Assembly: GCA_017547165.1 (NCBI GenBank)
Contig: JAFYQK010000016.1
Coordinates: 1 to 64,000 of the forward strand
Direction: 5' to 3'
DNA length: 64,000 nucleotides
Source of the DNA: Bacteroidaceae bacterium
Lineage (GTDB): Bacteria > Bacteroidota > Bacteroidia > Bacteroidales > Bacteroidaceae
The notes under the pieces were generated by a model, which was not told the origin of the DNA, ran no database searches, and saw only the letters and a list, made by a program, of their open reading frames with translations. Of this stretch, positions 24,494 to 32,153 are shown in pieces. The position numbers and the translations under genes were made by a program. How positions within the stretch are numbered: position 1 is the first letter of the stretch; each line of letters begins with the position of its first letter.

Positions 24494-27190
24494 ATGACAA
24501 AACGTAATATTTTATTTCTGCTTTTTTTCTTCGTGCTTATACCGGTGTATGCACAATATATCACCGGTAAGGTAGTTGCTGATGATGACGGAATGCCCCT
24601 TGTAGGTGCCACCGTATGGTTCGAGGAGAATCCCGCCGCCAAGGTCAGGGTAGGTGAGGACGGACAATACCGTATACGTTTCCGTAAAGGCACTCTTGTG
24701 TTCCACTGCTTCGGTTTCAAAGACTATAAGTCGGAAGTTACCCGTAACCGTCAGGTCAATGTACGCTTGAAACCATCAGCCCTTGATATGCAGGAGGTTA
24801 CAATCGAGGTGAAGAAGAAAAAGTACACACGCAAGAACAATCCTGCCGTTGAACTGATGGAGAAGGTAATTGCCGCCAAGAAGTTCAGGGACATGCGTTC
24901 TAATGACTTTGTATCATACAAGAAGTATGCCCGCACGATGCTCGCTCTTAATGAGTTTTCGGCTGATTCGCTTGATAATGACGAGAACCTCAAGAAAAAG
25001 AAGTCATTCCTTGCAAACTATGCCGAGGTATGTCCTGAGACAGGAAAGACCATTGTTCCAATCTCTATTGAGGAAAAGACATCGACTGAGATATACCGTA
25101 AGAGCGATGACAAGAGCAAGAGTCTTGTTCATGGACACCATGCAGAAAGTTTGCTTGATGTATTGGCTGCCGGTGAGTTCCTTGAGACTAAATTTAAGGA
25201 CAACCTGAAGGATGTGGATATTTACAAGGATCAGATGGTTTTGCTGGAGCATAACTTTATCAGTCCCATCGGTGGCACTCCTGCCATAAGATTCTATCAT
25301 TACGCTATAGAAGACACCGTCGACCTTGATGGTGAGAAGTGTGTCAAGGTTGTGTTTTCGCCAGGCAATCCACAGGATTTTGGTTTCAGCGGACATCTGT
25401 ATATTCTTGCAGACAGCACCTATAGGGTAAGGCGTGCCAAGTTTGGTGTGCCTGTAGCCAGTGGCATAAATTTTGTTGAGACAATGAATGTTGACCAGGA
25501 GTATGTTTCGCTACCCACTGGTGAGCAGATTTGCAGCAAAAACCGTATGATGATGCAATTGAAACTGACGTCGTATCTGAATAAGATTTTTGTTGACTAT
25601 AATGTAAATTACAGTGATTGGACTTTTGAACCGATTGCAGAGACAGAATTTGATTTTCTCGGAGATGAGCGCTATGACAAGAATGCCAAGTTGCGTGACA
25701 ACGAGTATTGGGTGAATTCACGTCCTGACACTCTTTCGTATGCTCAGGCTAATGTTGCAGAGATGAAGCGCCGCTTTGTAGACCGTCCTGCAGTGAAAGC
25801 GATGATTTACGGTCTGCGCATCATCCTGGACAACTACCTTGAGACAAGCACCAATCCTAATAAGCCCAGTAAGGTTATCATCGGTCCTTTCTTCTCTATG
25901 TTGGGTCATAACAACACTGAGGGATTCCATGTTCGTGTAGGTGCTCAGACAACAGGCGCTTTCAATAAACACTGGTTTATGTCGGGTTGGCTGAAGTATG
26001 GTTTCAAGGACCGTCGTCCAAAGGGATTCTTTGAGTTGACCTATTCTTTCAACGAGAAAGAAAAGGAGGTTATCGCTTATCCGATACGTACTCTCTCCAT
26101 CTCTTATGCCAATGATATCCAGAGTCCTGCAGACAAATATCTGCAATTTGACAAGGATAATGCCTTCATGGCTATTGCGTGGGCAAGCAATCATTTCCAT
26201 TCTTACTACGAGCGCTTTAAGTTCAAATACGACTGGGAGTTTAACAATGGTTTGAGACTTAATGCTGCATTCGTGAGAGAAAGCAACAAAGGAGCTGGTA
26301 ACCTGTATTTCAATACCGTTAAGGAATGGGACGATGCAAAGAGCATTCAGAAGGATGTGAATGCCAATATGAATACCAATGTTCAGTTGGACGAGATTAT
26401 TAAATCCAACAAGATCGTCTACACTGAGTTCCAACTCGGTGCAGAGTATCAGCCTGGTGTAAAGTATCTTAACACCAAGACCAAGCGTTTCCTAGCTAAC
26501 CGTGAGGCTCCCATTTATGGCATACAGCATACTGTAGGTATAAAAGGTTTCTTGGGTTGTGACTATAACTACAATTATTCTGAATTCACCCTTAAAAAAC
26601 GCTTCTGGTTGAATTCGTGGGGTAGTATTGACGCCTTCCATTGTGTTGGCATACAGTGGAATACCGTTCCATTCCAGTTGTTGAGTTTGCCACGTGCCAA
26701 CTTGAGCTATGTGAGAAGTGACAACACATTCTCTTTGGTAAGGAATCTTGAGTTCCTGAACGACAGAACCTTCACTATAATGTATCGTTGGGATTTAGGT
26801 GGCAAATTGTTTAACCGTATACCTCTTATGAAAAAACTTAAGTGGCGTGAGGCAATCGGTTTCAACATGATGTGGGGATATTTGACCGACAAGAACAATC
26901 CAAATCGTTTCAATGACATAAGCAGGTATCCTACTTTGGAGAGCAAGATGGCTGATCCAGGTTATGACTACCTGTATAATATGCCAGGAGAATGGGTCAG
27001 CAACAATGGAAATGTCAGCTATGATCCTATTGTGAAGCATATGAACAGCTGGAAACCTTATGTGGAGGTGAATGTGGGTATTCACAACATCTGGAAGTTC
27101 TTCAGTGTAGACTACTATCACCGCTTGACCTACAACACTCCTGGTACACAGACATGGGGCTTCCGTTTCGCCTTTGAGGCCTCGTTCTAA
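24494..27190 (+). CDS. DUF5686 outer-membrane protein with carboxypeptidase-like domain
   Basis: An 898-residue exported protein: signal peptide at residues 1-20 (hydrophobic then VYAQ), then a carboxypeptidase-D regulatory-like domain (ITGKVVADDDGMPLVGATVW) to about residue 100. The rest matches DUF5686-type proteins and ends in FRFAFEASF, a beta-barrel C-terminus with terminal Phe. Many aromatic-rich alternating segments support a barrel. Its role is not known; in this cluster it may place or anchor the final product in the outer membrane. It starts 17 bases after the oxidoreductase stops. Confidence 0.82.
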   Translation: MTKRNILFLLFFFVLIPVYAQYITGKVVADDDGMPLVGATVWFEENPAAKVRVGEDGQYRIRFRKGTLVFHCFGFKDYKSEVTRNRQVNVRLKPSALDMQEVTIEVKKKKYTRKNNPAVELMEKVIAAKKFRDMRSNDFVSYKKYARTMLALNEFSADSLDNDENLKKKKSFLANYAEVCPETGKTIVPISIEEKTSTEIYRKSDDKSKSLVHGHHAESLLDVLAAGEFLETKFKDNLKDVDIYKDQMVLLEHNFISPIGGTPAIRFYHYAIEDTVDLDGEKCVKVVFSPGNPQDFGFSGHLYILADSTYRVRRAKFGVPVASGINFVETMNVDQEYVSLPTGEQICSKNRMMMQLKLTSYLNKIFVDYNVNYSDWTFEPIAETEFDFLGDERYDKNAKLRDNEYWVNSRPDTLSYAQANVAEMKRRFVDRPAVKAMIYGLRIILDNYLETSTNPNKPSKVIIGPFFSMLGHNNTEGFHVRVGAQTTGAFNKHWFMSGWLKYGFKDRRPKGFFELTYSFNEKEKEVIAYPIRTLSISYANDIQSPADKYLQFDKDNAFMAIAWASNHFHSYYERFKFKYDWEFNNGLRLNAAFVRESNKGAGNLYFNTVKEWDDAKSIQKDVNANMNTNVQLDEIIKSNKIVYTEFQLGAEYQPGVKYLNTKTKRFLANREAPIYGIQHTVGIKGFLGCDYNYNYSEFTLKKRFWLNSWGSIDAFHCVGIQWNTVPFQLLSLPRANLSYVRSDNTFSLVRNLEFLNDRTFTIMYRWDLGGKLFNRIPLMKKLKWREAIGFNMMWGYLTDKNNPNRFNDISRYPTLESKMADPGYDYLYNMPGEWVSNNGNVSYDPIVKHMNSWKPYVEVNVGIHNIWKFFSVDYYHRLTYNTPGTQTWGFRFAFEASF

Positions 27191-27234
27191 TAACAGAATT
27201 ATACAGACTTTTATATAAATAGAATATACAAATT

Positions 27235-27969
27235 ATGAAGTATGCTTTAGTTACTGGCGGCAGTCGTGGTATCGGTCGTGCCGTATGTGTAAAGTTGGCC
27301 CAAATGGGTTATAATGTACTTATCAACTATGCTGGAAATGTTGCTGCGGCAGAAGAGACATTGCGCTTGGTGCGTGAGGCCGGCACTGACGGCGAGCTAA
27401 TGAAGTTTGACGTTAGCAATGCCGAAGAGACACGCAATATGATTGAAACATGGCAGCGAGCACATGAGGATGCTGATGAGTATATCGAGATTCTTGTGAA
27501 CAACGCTGGTATCCGTAAGGATAATATCATGGGTTTGATGCCTGCTGAGGACTGGATGAGTGTTTTAGGTGTCAGTCTTAACGGTTTCTACAATGTGACC
27601 CAGCCCTTGCTTATGCCAATGCAGTTCCATAAGTTTGGTCGTATCATTAATATGGCAAGCGTTAGCGGTATCATGGGCATGCAGGGACAGACTAACTACT
27701 CAGCAGCAAAGGGTGGACTTATCGCTGCCACAAAGGCTCTTGCAAAAGAGGTGGCAAAGAAGAATGTTACATGTAATGCCATTGCCCCTGGATTCATAAA
27801 GACCGACATGGTAGAGGGTTTAGACGAGGCTGCGCTGAAGAAAACCATTCCTGCCAACCGTTTTGGAACTCCTGAAGAAGTTGCCGAATGTGTCGCTTTC
27901 CTGTGCAGCAAGCAAGCTGGTTACATCACAGGTAATGTGATTTCCATTAACGGCGGACTTTATACCTAA
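27235..27969 (+). CDS. fabG: 3-oxoacyl-ACP reductase (FabG/ApeQ-like)
   Basis: A 244-residue short-chain dehydrogenase. The NADP-binding glycine motif TGGSRGIGRAV lies at residues 7-17, NNAG at 89-92 and the catalytic set Ser142-Tyr155-Lys159 in NMASVSGIMGMQGQTNYSAAK (shown in part). The ending GNVISINGGL is typical of FabG. It reduces 3-ketoacyl-ACP with NADPH. The position inside the ketosynthase/ACP cluster suggests it is dedicated to that pathway and not the housekeeping FabG. Confidence 0.9.
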   Translation: MKYALVTGGSRGIGRAVCVKLAQMGYNVLINYAGNVAAAEETLRLVREAGTDGELMKFDVSNAEETRNMIETWQRAHEDADEYIEILVNNAGIRKDNIMGLMPAEDWMSVLGVSLNGFYNVTQPLLMPMQFHKFGRIINMASVSGIMGMQGQTNYSAAKGGLIAATKALAKEVAKKNVTCNAIAPGFIKTDMVEGLDEAALKKTIPANRFGTPEEVAECVAFLCSKQAGYITGNVISINGGLYT

Positions 27970-28045
27970 ATTTTAAACACCATATTATATAATGAGGGGA
28001 GGATGTGCCTTCCCTCATATTAAATATCATTATTTTGTTTAAAGT

Positions 28046-28627
28046 ATGAAAAGATTATCTTTATTTATTATAGCATTGTTTATGTGCATTGTTTCCTTTG
28101 CACAGAATGCGGATTTTGCCAAGGCTGTTTCCAAATTCAAAACAGCCAAGACTGTTAAGGCTGTCGCAGTAAGAGTTGATCATAAGGCAGCTGTAGCTAA
28201 TGATGAGAAATTGACAGGAACATTGACAATTGCGAGTCCCGACAAAATGAATATCTGTGTTGCTGAGGGTAAGGAGCAACTTGATATGAACGGTCAGGAT
28301 TTCACTATGGTTATGCGTGGACGAGAGCATAAGACCAACAGCAGCAAGAATTCACAGTTTGTCGCTTTTCAGGCGGTACTTACAGCAATAATAAATGGTG
28401 ATCCTGCGCGTTTGAACAATGTTGGTGGCATTGAGATGAAGAAAAGTGGTGATATTCTCACTATATCAATGGACCCCTCTTATGGTATGGCAAAGAAGAA
28501 GAGAATGATGTTTTCTTCTTTTGTGATAACTCTCGATTGCAAGAAGGGAGAGATTAAGACATTGCGCATGAACGGACGTGGAAGCAACTATACAGAATAT
28601 TCGTTCAGTAACTTCGTCTTCAAATAG
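28046..28627 (+). CDS. LolA-like outer-membrane lipoprotein/lipid carrier
   Basis: A 193-residue protein with a signal peptide (residues 1-19, ending VSFAQ). The rest has alternating beta strands and a TLTIASPDKMNI segment like the half-barrel of LolA-fold periplasmic carriers. Genes for a LolA-like carrier beside an MMPL exporter are a hallmark of aryl-polyene clusters, where they probably carry the hydrophobic product through the periplasm. The similarity is by fold and context only. It starts 76 bases after fabG. Confidence 0.78.
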   Translation: MKRLSLFIIALFMCIVSFAQNADFAKAVSKFKTAKTVKAVAVRVDHKAAVANDEKLTGTLTIASPDKMNICVAEGKEQLDMNGQDFTMVMRGREHKTNSSKNSQFVAFQAVLTAIINGDPARLNNVGGIEMKKSGDILTISMDPSYGMAKKKRMMFSSFVITLDCKKGEIKTLRMNGRGSNYTEYSFSNFVFK

Positions 28628-28723
28628 GACGAAGTTTTTCTTTCTTGCCACTTTGTGATATGAGAAAATAACCAGTATCAGTTTTAGAATATATTTTGAT
28701 TTACCATTTTATATAAATACTTT

Positions 28724-29146
28724 ATGGAAATGACAGATATATGCCGTGTGCCTGTGAAATTCAGTGAGATAGACTCTATGCGTATAGTGTGGCATGGCAA
28801 TTATGTCGTATATTTTGAGGATGGTAGGGAGTCGTTCGGTCGCCATTATCCTGGTATGGGTTATGATATCATGCAGGAAACTGGCATATATGCTCCTATC
28901 TATGACGTGCATCTCAGACATTACGCCTCGCTACAGATGGGGGATGTTGCTGTGATACACACTACATTCGTTCCCAAACGTGGAGCACGTCTTGACTATA
29001 AATACAAAATCTATCGTGAGAGAGATAATCAACTGTGCTGTGAAGGAGAGACGACACAACTCTTTATTGATACAAATGGGGAACTTCTGCTTGAACTTCC
29101 TGATTTTGTGCAGGAGTGGAAAAAGAAATGGCTATCTGCCAGATAA
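28724..29146 (+). CDS. YbgC-type acyl-CoA/ACP thioesterase (4HBT)
   Basis: A 140-residue hotdog thioesterase. The N-terminal VPVKFSEIDSMRIVWHGNYVVYFEDGR resembles the 4HBT motif (Y/F-x-D-x-D-x-x-G-V-V-x-x-x-x-Y-x-x-x-F/E), with Glu/Asp and Ser where FabM/YbgC have Asp-x-x-Gly. It probably releases the acyl chain from the ACP or hydrolyses stray acyl-ACP. It is the last gene of the cluster; 132 bases of AT-rich DNA follow before a convergent gene. Confidence 0.85.
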   Translation: MEMTDICRVPVKFSEIDSMRIVWHGNYVVYFEDGRESFGRHYPGMGYDIMQETGIYAPIYDVHLRHYASLQMGDVAVIHTTFVPKRGARLDYKYKIYRERDNQLCCEGETTQLFIDTNGELLLELPDFVQEWKKKWLSAR

Positions 29147-29278
29147 GAAACACTTAATATTCTGTCTGGAGTTATTTGTGAGATCAGACTTTAAAATTTA
29201 CTTTTAGATAAAAAATAATGGTGCATCAAGAACAATTGTTTCTAATGCACCATTGTTTGATATCCTATATGGATGCGG

Positions 29279-29479
29279 TTATTGCTTATCTGAAAGCAGT
29301 GAGGTGAAGTGTTTTGCAATTTCTTCTCTAACTTGTGTAGTGGTGTGTGGATAATATGTTTTGAGAATCTCCTGCAAGGCCTTTTGAGCTTTCATTTTCA
29401 TCTGCATCCTTCCGGTGGCAAGACCACTATGGTAGGGCGTATGTGGCAGGAGGGCCCGGTTGAAATTGCCGTCGCTCAT
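29279..29479 (-). CDS. Small hypothetical protein at the end of the YtxH operon
   Basis: A 66-residue protein of no recognised family. It begins MSDGNFNRALLPHTPYHSG, followed by a Lys-rich helix (MQMKMKAQKALQEILKTYY). Its ATG overlaps the stop of the preceding gene (ATGA at 29476-29479), which is good evidence that it is translated. The three genes before it code for small envelope proteins, so a related function is possible. No signal or membrane helix is visible. Confidence 0.65.
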   Translation of the reverse strand: MSDGNFNRALLPHTPYHSGLATGRMQMKMKAQKALQEILKTYYPHTTTQVREEIAKHFTSLLSDKQ

Positions 29480-29739
29480 CTTCGCTTTCTAAAAATAGTT
29501 TGAATACTGCGCACTACCTTCATTCCGATGCTTATGCCTTGCCACACACTAAATGCATTGCGTGCAAGGTTCATTGCCATTTCCATGTTACTTGTTGGCT
29601 TGGAAGAAGGTGTTATGACTTCCTGCATAGCTATGACAATCTTTTGACGAACGGCCTCTTTTTCGGCCTTTTTCTGTGCCTTTTGGATTTGAAGGGCAAG
29701 AAGTATGTCCCGACTATTGAGTATCTCCTGTGTTGTCAT
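29476..29739 (-). CDS. Small hypothetical protein, YtxH/holin-like operon
   Basis: An 87-residue protein when begun at the ATG 29737-29739, which is 26 bases inside the previous gene; a longer reading would be almost fully inside it. It has a Gln/Lys-rich N-terminal helix (ALQIQKAQKKAEKEAVRQK), then a Met/Ala-rich segment (MNLARNAFSVWQGISIGMK) that may touch the membrane, and a basic end (IFRKRR). No known family. It is coupled at both ends to neighbours by overlaps. Confidence 0.65.
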   Translation of the reverse strand: MTTQEILNSRDILLALQIQKAQKKAEKEAVRQKIVIAMQEVITPSSKPTSNMEMAMNLARNAFSVWQGISIGMKVVRSIQTIFRKRR

Positions 29740-30109
29740 TTTTATTGCCGTTGTTAGTGTTTGTTTCCTGTTGGTCTGCAAGCAGGTTCTTGACAATGTA
29801 ACGCGCCACGGGCTGAATTATCCAACTGTTGCGCTTCAACCATATTATTAGGATGAATAGCAGTAGTATGGCTGAGGTAATAGCAAGACCGATGTGGTAT
29901 TCGTTATTAAAATACGTTTTGCTTATCCATATTGCAAAGGCAACACTACATAGTAGTGCAACGAGGCATACTATGGAGAGGATAATGGCACCCACTATAG
30001 CAGCCGAGAGAAATTTTATCAGTCTTTCGGCTGCAGAGAGTGTCAGTTCTTCCTTTTGTTTGTGGATATACTCCTTGACGAGAAGGATAAGTTTATGTAT
30101 ATCTTCCAA
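29714..30109 (-). CDS. Phage-holin-superfamily (YqjE-like) membrane protein
   Basis: A 131-residue protein with an N-terminal amphipathic region (EYIHKQKEELTLSAAERLIK), two hydrophobic helices at about residues 32-62 and 76-97, and a hydrophilic tail. This is the layout of the small holin-III-like/YqjE family often encoded next to YtxH genes in Bacteroidetes. No ATG lies near; the frame starts at a TTG (30107-30109), with an in-frame stop ten codons before. It is probably an envelope-stress protein rather than a phage lysis gene. Confidence 0.72.
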   Translation of the reverse strand: MEDIHKLILLVKEYIHKQKEELTLSAAERLIKFLSAAIVGAIILSIVCLVALLCSVAFAIWISKTYFNNEYHIGLAITSAILLLFILIIWLKRNSWIIQPVARYIVKNLLADQQETNTNNGNKNDNTGDTQ

Positions 30110-30190
30110 GGTTATTCGAATTTGGTATACTTAAAGCTTTTTCAGATAAATGTTCATCCAGAGGTTGAACCTTGAGGAACTTAGGTTGAT

Positions 30191-30400
30191 TTATTCGGTT
30201 GCACCAATGCCAAGGTCTTCAGCAATGTCGTTGGCCAGATCTTCCATTTCCTTCTTGCTCATCTTAAGGCCGCGAGCTTTAAGGTTTTCTATGATTTTGG
30301 CTCTGGTTTCAGAACCTTTATCAGGAGCGAATAAAATACCGCATGCTGCACCTACTGCTGCGCCACCAAGGAAGGCGAGGAAATAATTTACTGCTTTCAT
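30191..30400 (-). CDS. YtxH-domain membrane protein
   Basis: A 69-residue protein. Residues 3-24 are hydrophobic and glycine/alanine-rich (FLAFLGGAAVGAACGILFAP), followed by the charged KGSETRAKIIENLK typical of the YtxH family. It is a single-pass small membrane protein of unknown function. A possible TATATTTG box lies on the minus strand at 30470-30463. The holin-like gene follows after about 80 bases. Confidence 0.8.
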   Translation of the reverse strand: MKAVNYFLAFLGGAAVGAACGILFAPDKGSETRAKIIENLKARGLKMSKKEMEDLANDIAEDLGIGATE

Positions 30401-30588
30401 AGTTGTAATGTTTTATAAGTTTTTTATATTAGATTTGTTTTGTTTCGATTTTTTTACAATCACAAATATACTGAATTATTTATCTTCGGAGAACTTGAAT
30501 ACATAGTTTTTTATTGCATTTAACTAATTTTATGTGTATTCTAATTAATATTCACAATTTGTATGTCATTAGATTTATTAAAAAAGAG

Positions 30589-30596
30589 TATCTTTG
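30589..30596 (+). promoter_or_regulatory. Probable -7 box (TATCTTTG) for the SPOR-ruvX-def operon
   Basis: TATCTTTG matches the Bacteroidetes -7 consensus; a -33 element at 19-21 bases is not clear. It lies 42 bases before the SPOR gene. The genes after it run close together to 34103. Confidence 0.5.
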
Positions 30597-30638
30597 CATT
30601 CGTAATTTATTAAAAACAATAAAGTAGAATATATTTTT

Positions 30639-31121
30639 ATGAAGAAGTCAATTGTAATTGGTTCAGCTATGTTGGCAGTTTTTGCCATGAGTTCTTGTAA
30701 GAGTGGTGAGAGTGCATATAAGAAGGCTTATGAGAAAGCCCAGGCTCAGCAGACAACAAGCACAACCGTTACCCCAGTGAATGCTCAGACAGAGACACAG
30801 ACTGTCAGTGTAACACCTATTCAGTCTGTAACAACAACAGATTACAGCAATGTTACTGTGCGTACAGAGGAGGTTACTTTAGTAAATGGTACTGGTTTGA
30901 GAGCTTACAGTGTTGTTGTTGGCAGTTTCGGTATTCAGGCAAATGCTGTTGCTTTGCAAAGCAAACTTGTTGGTCAAGGTTATCAGGCTCAGGTTGTCAA
31001 GAGTCCATCAAACATGTATCGCGTAATTTTGAGTACCCACGATGATAAGGCTTCTGCAGCTCAGAGCAGAGATTTGGTTCGCGCTACATATCCCGATGCT
31101 TGGTTGCTCTATAAGCAGTAA
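30639..31121 (+). CDS. SPOR-domain lipoprotein
   Basis: A 160-residue protein with a lipoprotein signal peptide: MKKSIVIGSAMLAVFAMSSC, the lipid-attachment Cys being residue 20. A Thr/Gln-rich linker follows (about 35-80), and the C-terminal 70 residues (YSVVVGSFGIQANAVALQS and MYRVILSTHDDKASA) make a SPOR domain, which binds denuded peptidoglycan at division sites. It is probably outer-membrane-anchored facing the periplasm. It is first in an operon with ruvX and def. Confidence 0.87.
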   Translation: MKKSIVIGSAMLAVFAMSSCKSGESAYKKAYEKAQAQQTTSTTVTPVNAQTETQTVSVTPIQSVTTTDYSNVTVRTEEVTLVNGTGLRAYSVVVGSFGIQANAVALQSKLVGQGYQAQVVKSPSNMYRVILSTHDDKASAAQSRDLVRATYPDAWLLYKQ

Positions 31122-31124
31122 TCC

Positions 31125-31538
31125 ATGGCTCGGGTATTGAGTATAGATTATGGTAAACGGCGTACAGGTTTGGCTGTGACTGATCCATGCCAGATTATTG
31201 CCGGTGCGTTGACTACAGTTGAGACTAAGGACTTGTTGAAATACCTTCAGGAGTATGTTTCTCGAGAACCTGTTGAAAGATTTGTAGTAGGTTTACCAAA
31301 ACAAACTAATGGCCTGGATAGCGAAAATTTGCCTCGCGTCCAGGCTTTTGTTCAACGCCTCTCCAAGGTGCTGCCTGATATTCCCGTAGAATGGTGGGAT
31401 GAGCGATATACCAGTGTGATGGCACACAGGGTGATGCTGGATAGCGGTATTGGCAAGAAGGCCAGGCAGAACAAGGCGCTTGTTGATGAAATCAGTGCCA
31501 CCATCATATTGCAAGGATGGATGGAGAGGAGAAGATAG
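31125..31538 (+). CDS. ruvX: RuvX/YqgF Holliday-junction resolvase-like nuclease
   Basis: A 137-residue RNase H-fold protein. The motif LSIDYGKRRTGLAVTDP with the first catalytic Asp lies at residues 5-21; RFVVGLPKQTNG and WDERYTSVMAHR carry the other conserved positions, and the final Asp is in LVDEISATIIL. It helps process the 5' end of 16S pre-rRNA in other bacteria and is essential there. It begins 3 bases after the SPOR gene. Confidence 0.93.
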   Translation: MARVLSIDYGKRRTGLAVTDPCQIIAGALTTVETKDLLKYLQEYVSREPVERFVVGLPKQTNGLDSENLPRVQAFVQRLSKVLPDIPVEWWDERYTSVMAHRVMLDSGIGKKARQNKALVDEISATIILQGWMERRR

Positions 31539-31561
31539 GTTTTTATTTTTTTTAGGTTTAT

Positions 31562-32122
31562 ATGATTCTTCCTATTTATACATACGGTCAGCCTGTTTTA
31601 CGTAAAGAGACTGAAGAGATTGATTCTGATTATCCAAACTTGAAGGAGATTATTCAAGATATGTGGGATACACTTGCCAAGAGTCGCGGTGTGGGGCTGG
31701 CTGCTCCTCAAGTTGGATTGCCAATACGTCTTGCACTTATTGATTTGGATTGTATCAGTGATGATGAACCTCAGTATAAGGGTTATAAGCGCACATTTAT
31801 CAATCCGTACATTGAAGAGGTTGACGAGAGCGAGAAGGATACACAAGAGGAAGGATGCTTGTCGCTACCAGGATTGTCAGAAAAGGTGACTCGTCCCACC
31901 AGAATCAGGGTGAGTTATCAGGATGAGAATTTTGTTGAGCATGATGAGTGGGTTGATGGATTTTTGGCCCGTGTTATGCAGCACGAGTTTGATCATCTTG
32001 ATGGTGTTGTTTACACCGACCACCTTAAAGGATTGCGTCGTCAGCTTATGGCGCCAAAATTGAAGCAGTTGGTAAGAGGTGGGTTTTCTGCTGACTACAA
32101 AGTAAAGCCTTTGCGCAAGTAA
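31562..32122 (+). CDS. def: Peptide deformylase
   Basis: A 186-residue metalloprotease with all three motifs: GVGLAAPQVG (43-52), EEGCLSLPG (97-105, metal ligand Cys99), and QHEFDHLDG (140-148: ligands His141, His145, catalytic Glu142). It removes the formyl group from new proteins. It lies 23 bases after ruvX and before a TPR gene. Confidence 0.96.
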   Translation: MILPIYTYGQPVLRKETEEIDSDYPNLKEIIQDMWDTLAKSRGVGLAAPQVGLPIRLALIDLDCISDDEPQYKGYKRTFINPYIEEVDESEKDTQEEGCLSLPGLSEKVTRPTRIRVSYQDENFVEHDEWVDGFLARVMQHEFDHLDGVVYTDHLKGLRRQLMAPKLKQLVRGGFSADYKVKPLRK

Positions 32123-32153
32123 TTTGTAGTAGTTTTTTTAAAAATATAATATA

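Noticed and set aside
29714-30109. Prophage remnant (holin-like gene)
   Set aside because: No other phage gene is near, and this holin-like family commonly pairs with YtxH in non-phage operons.
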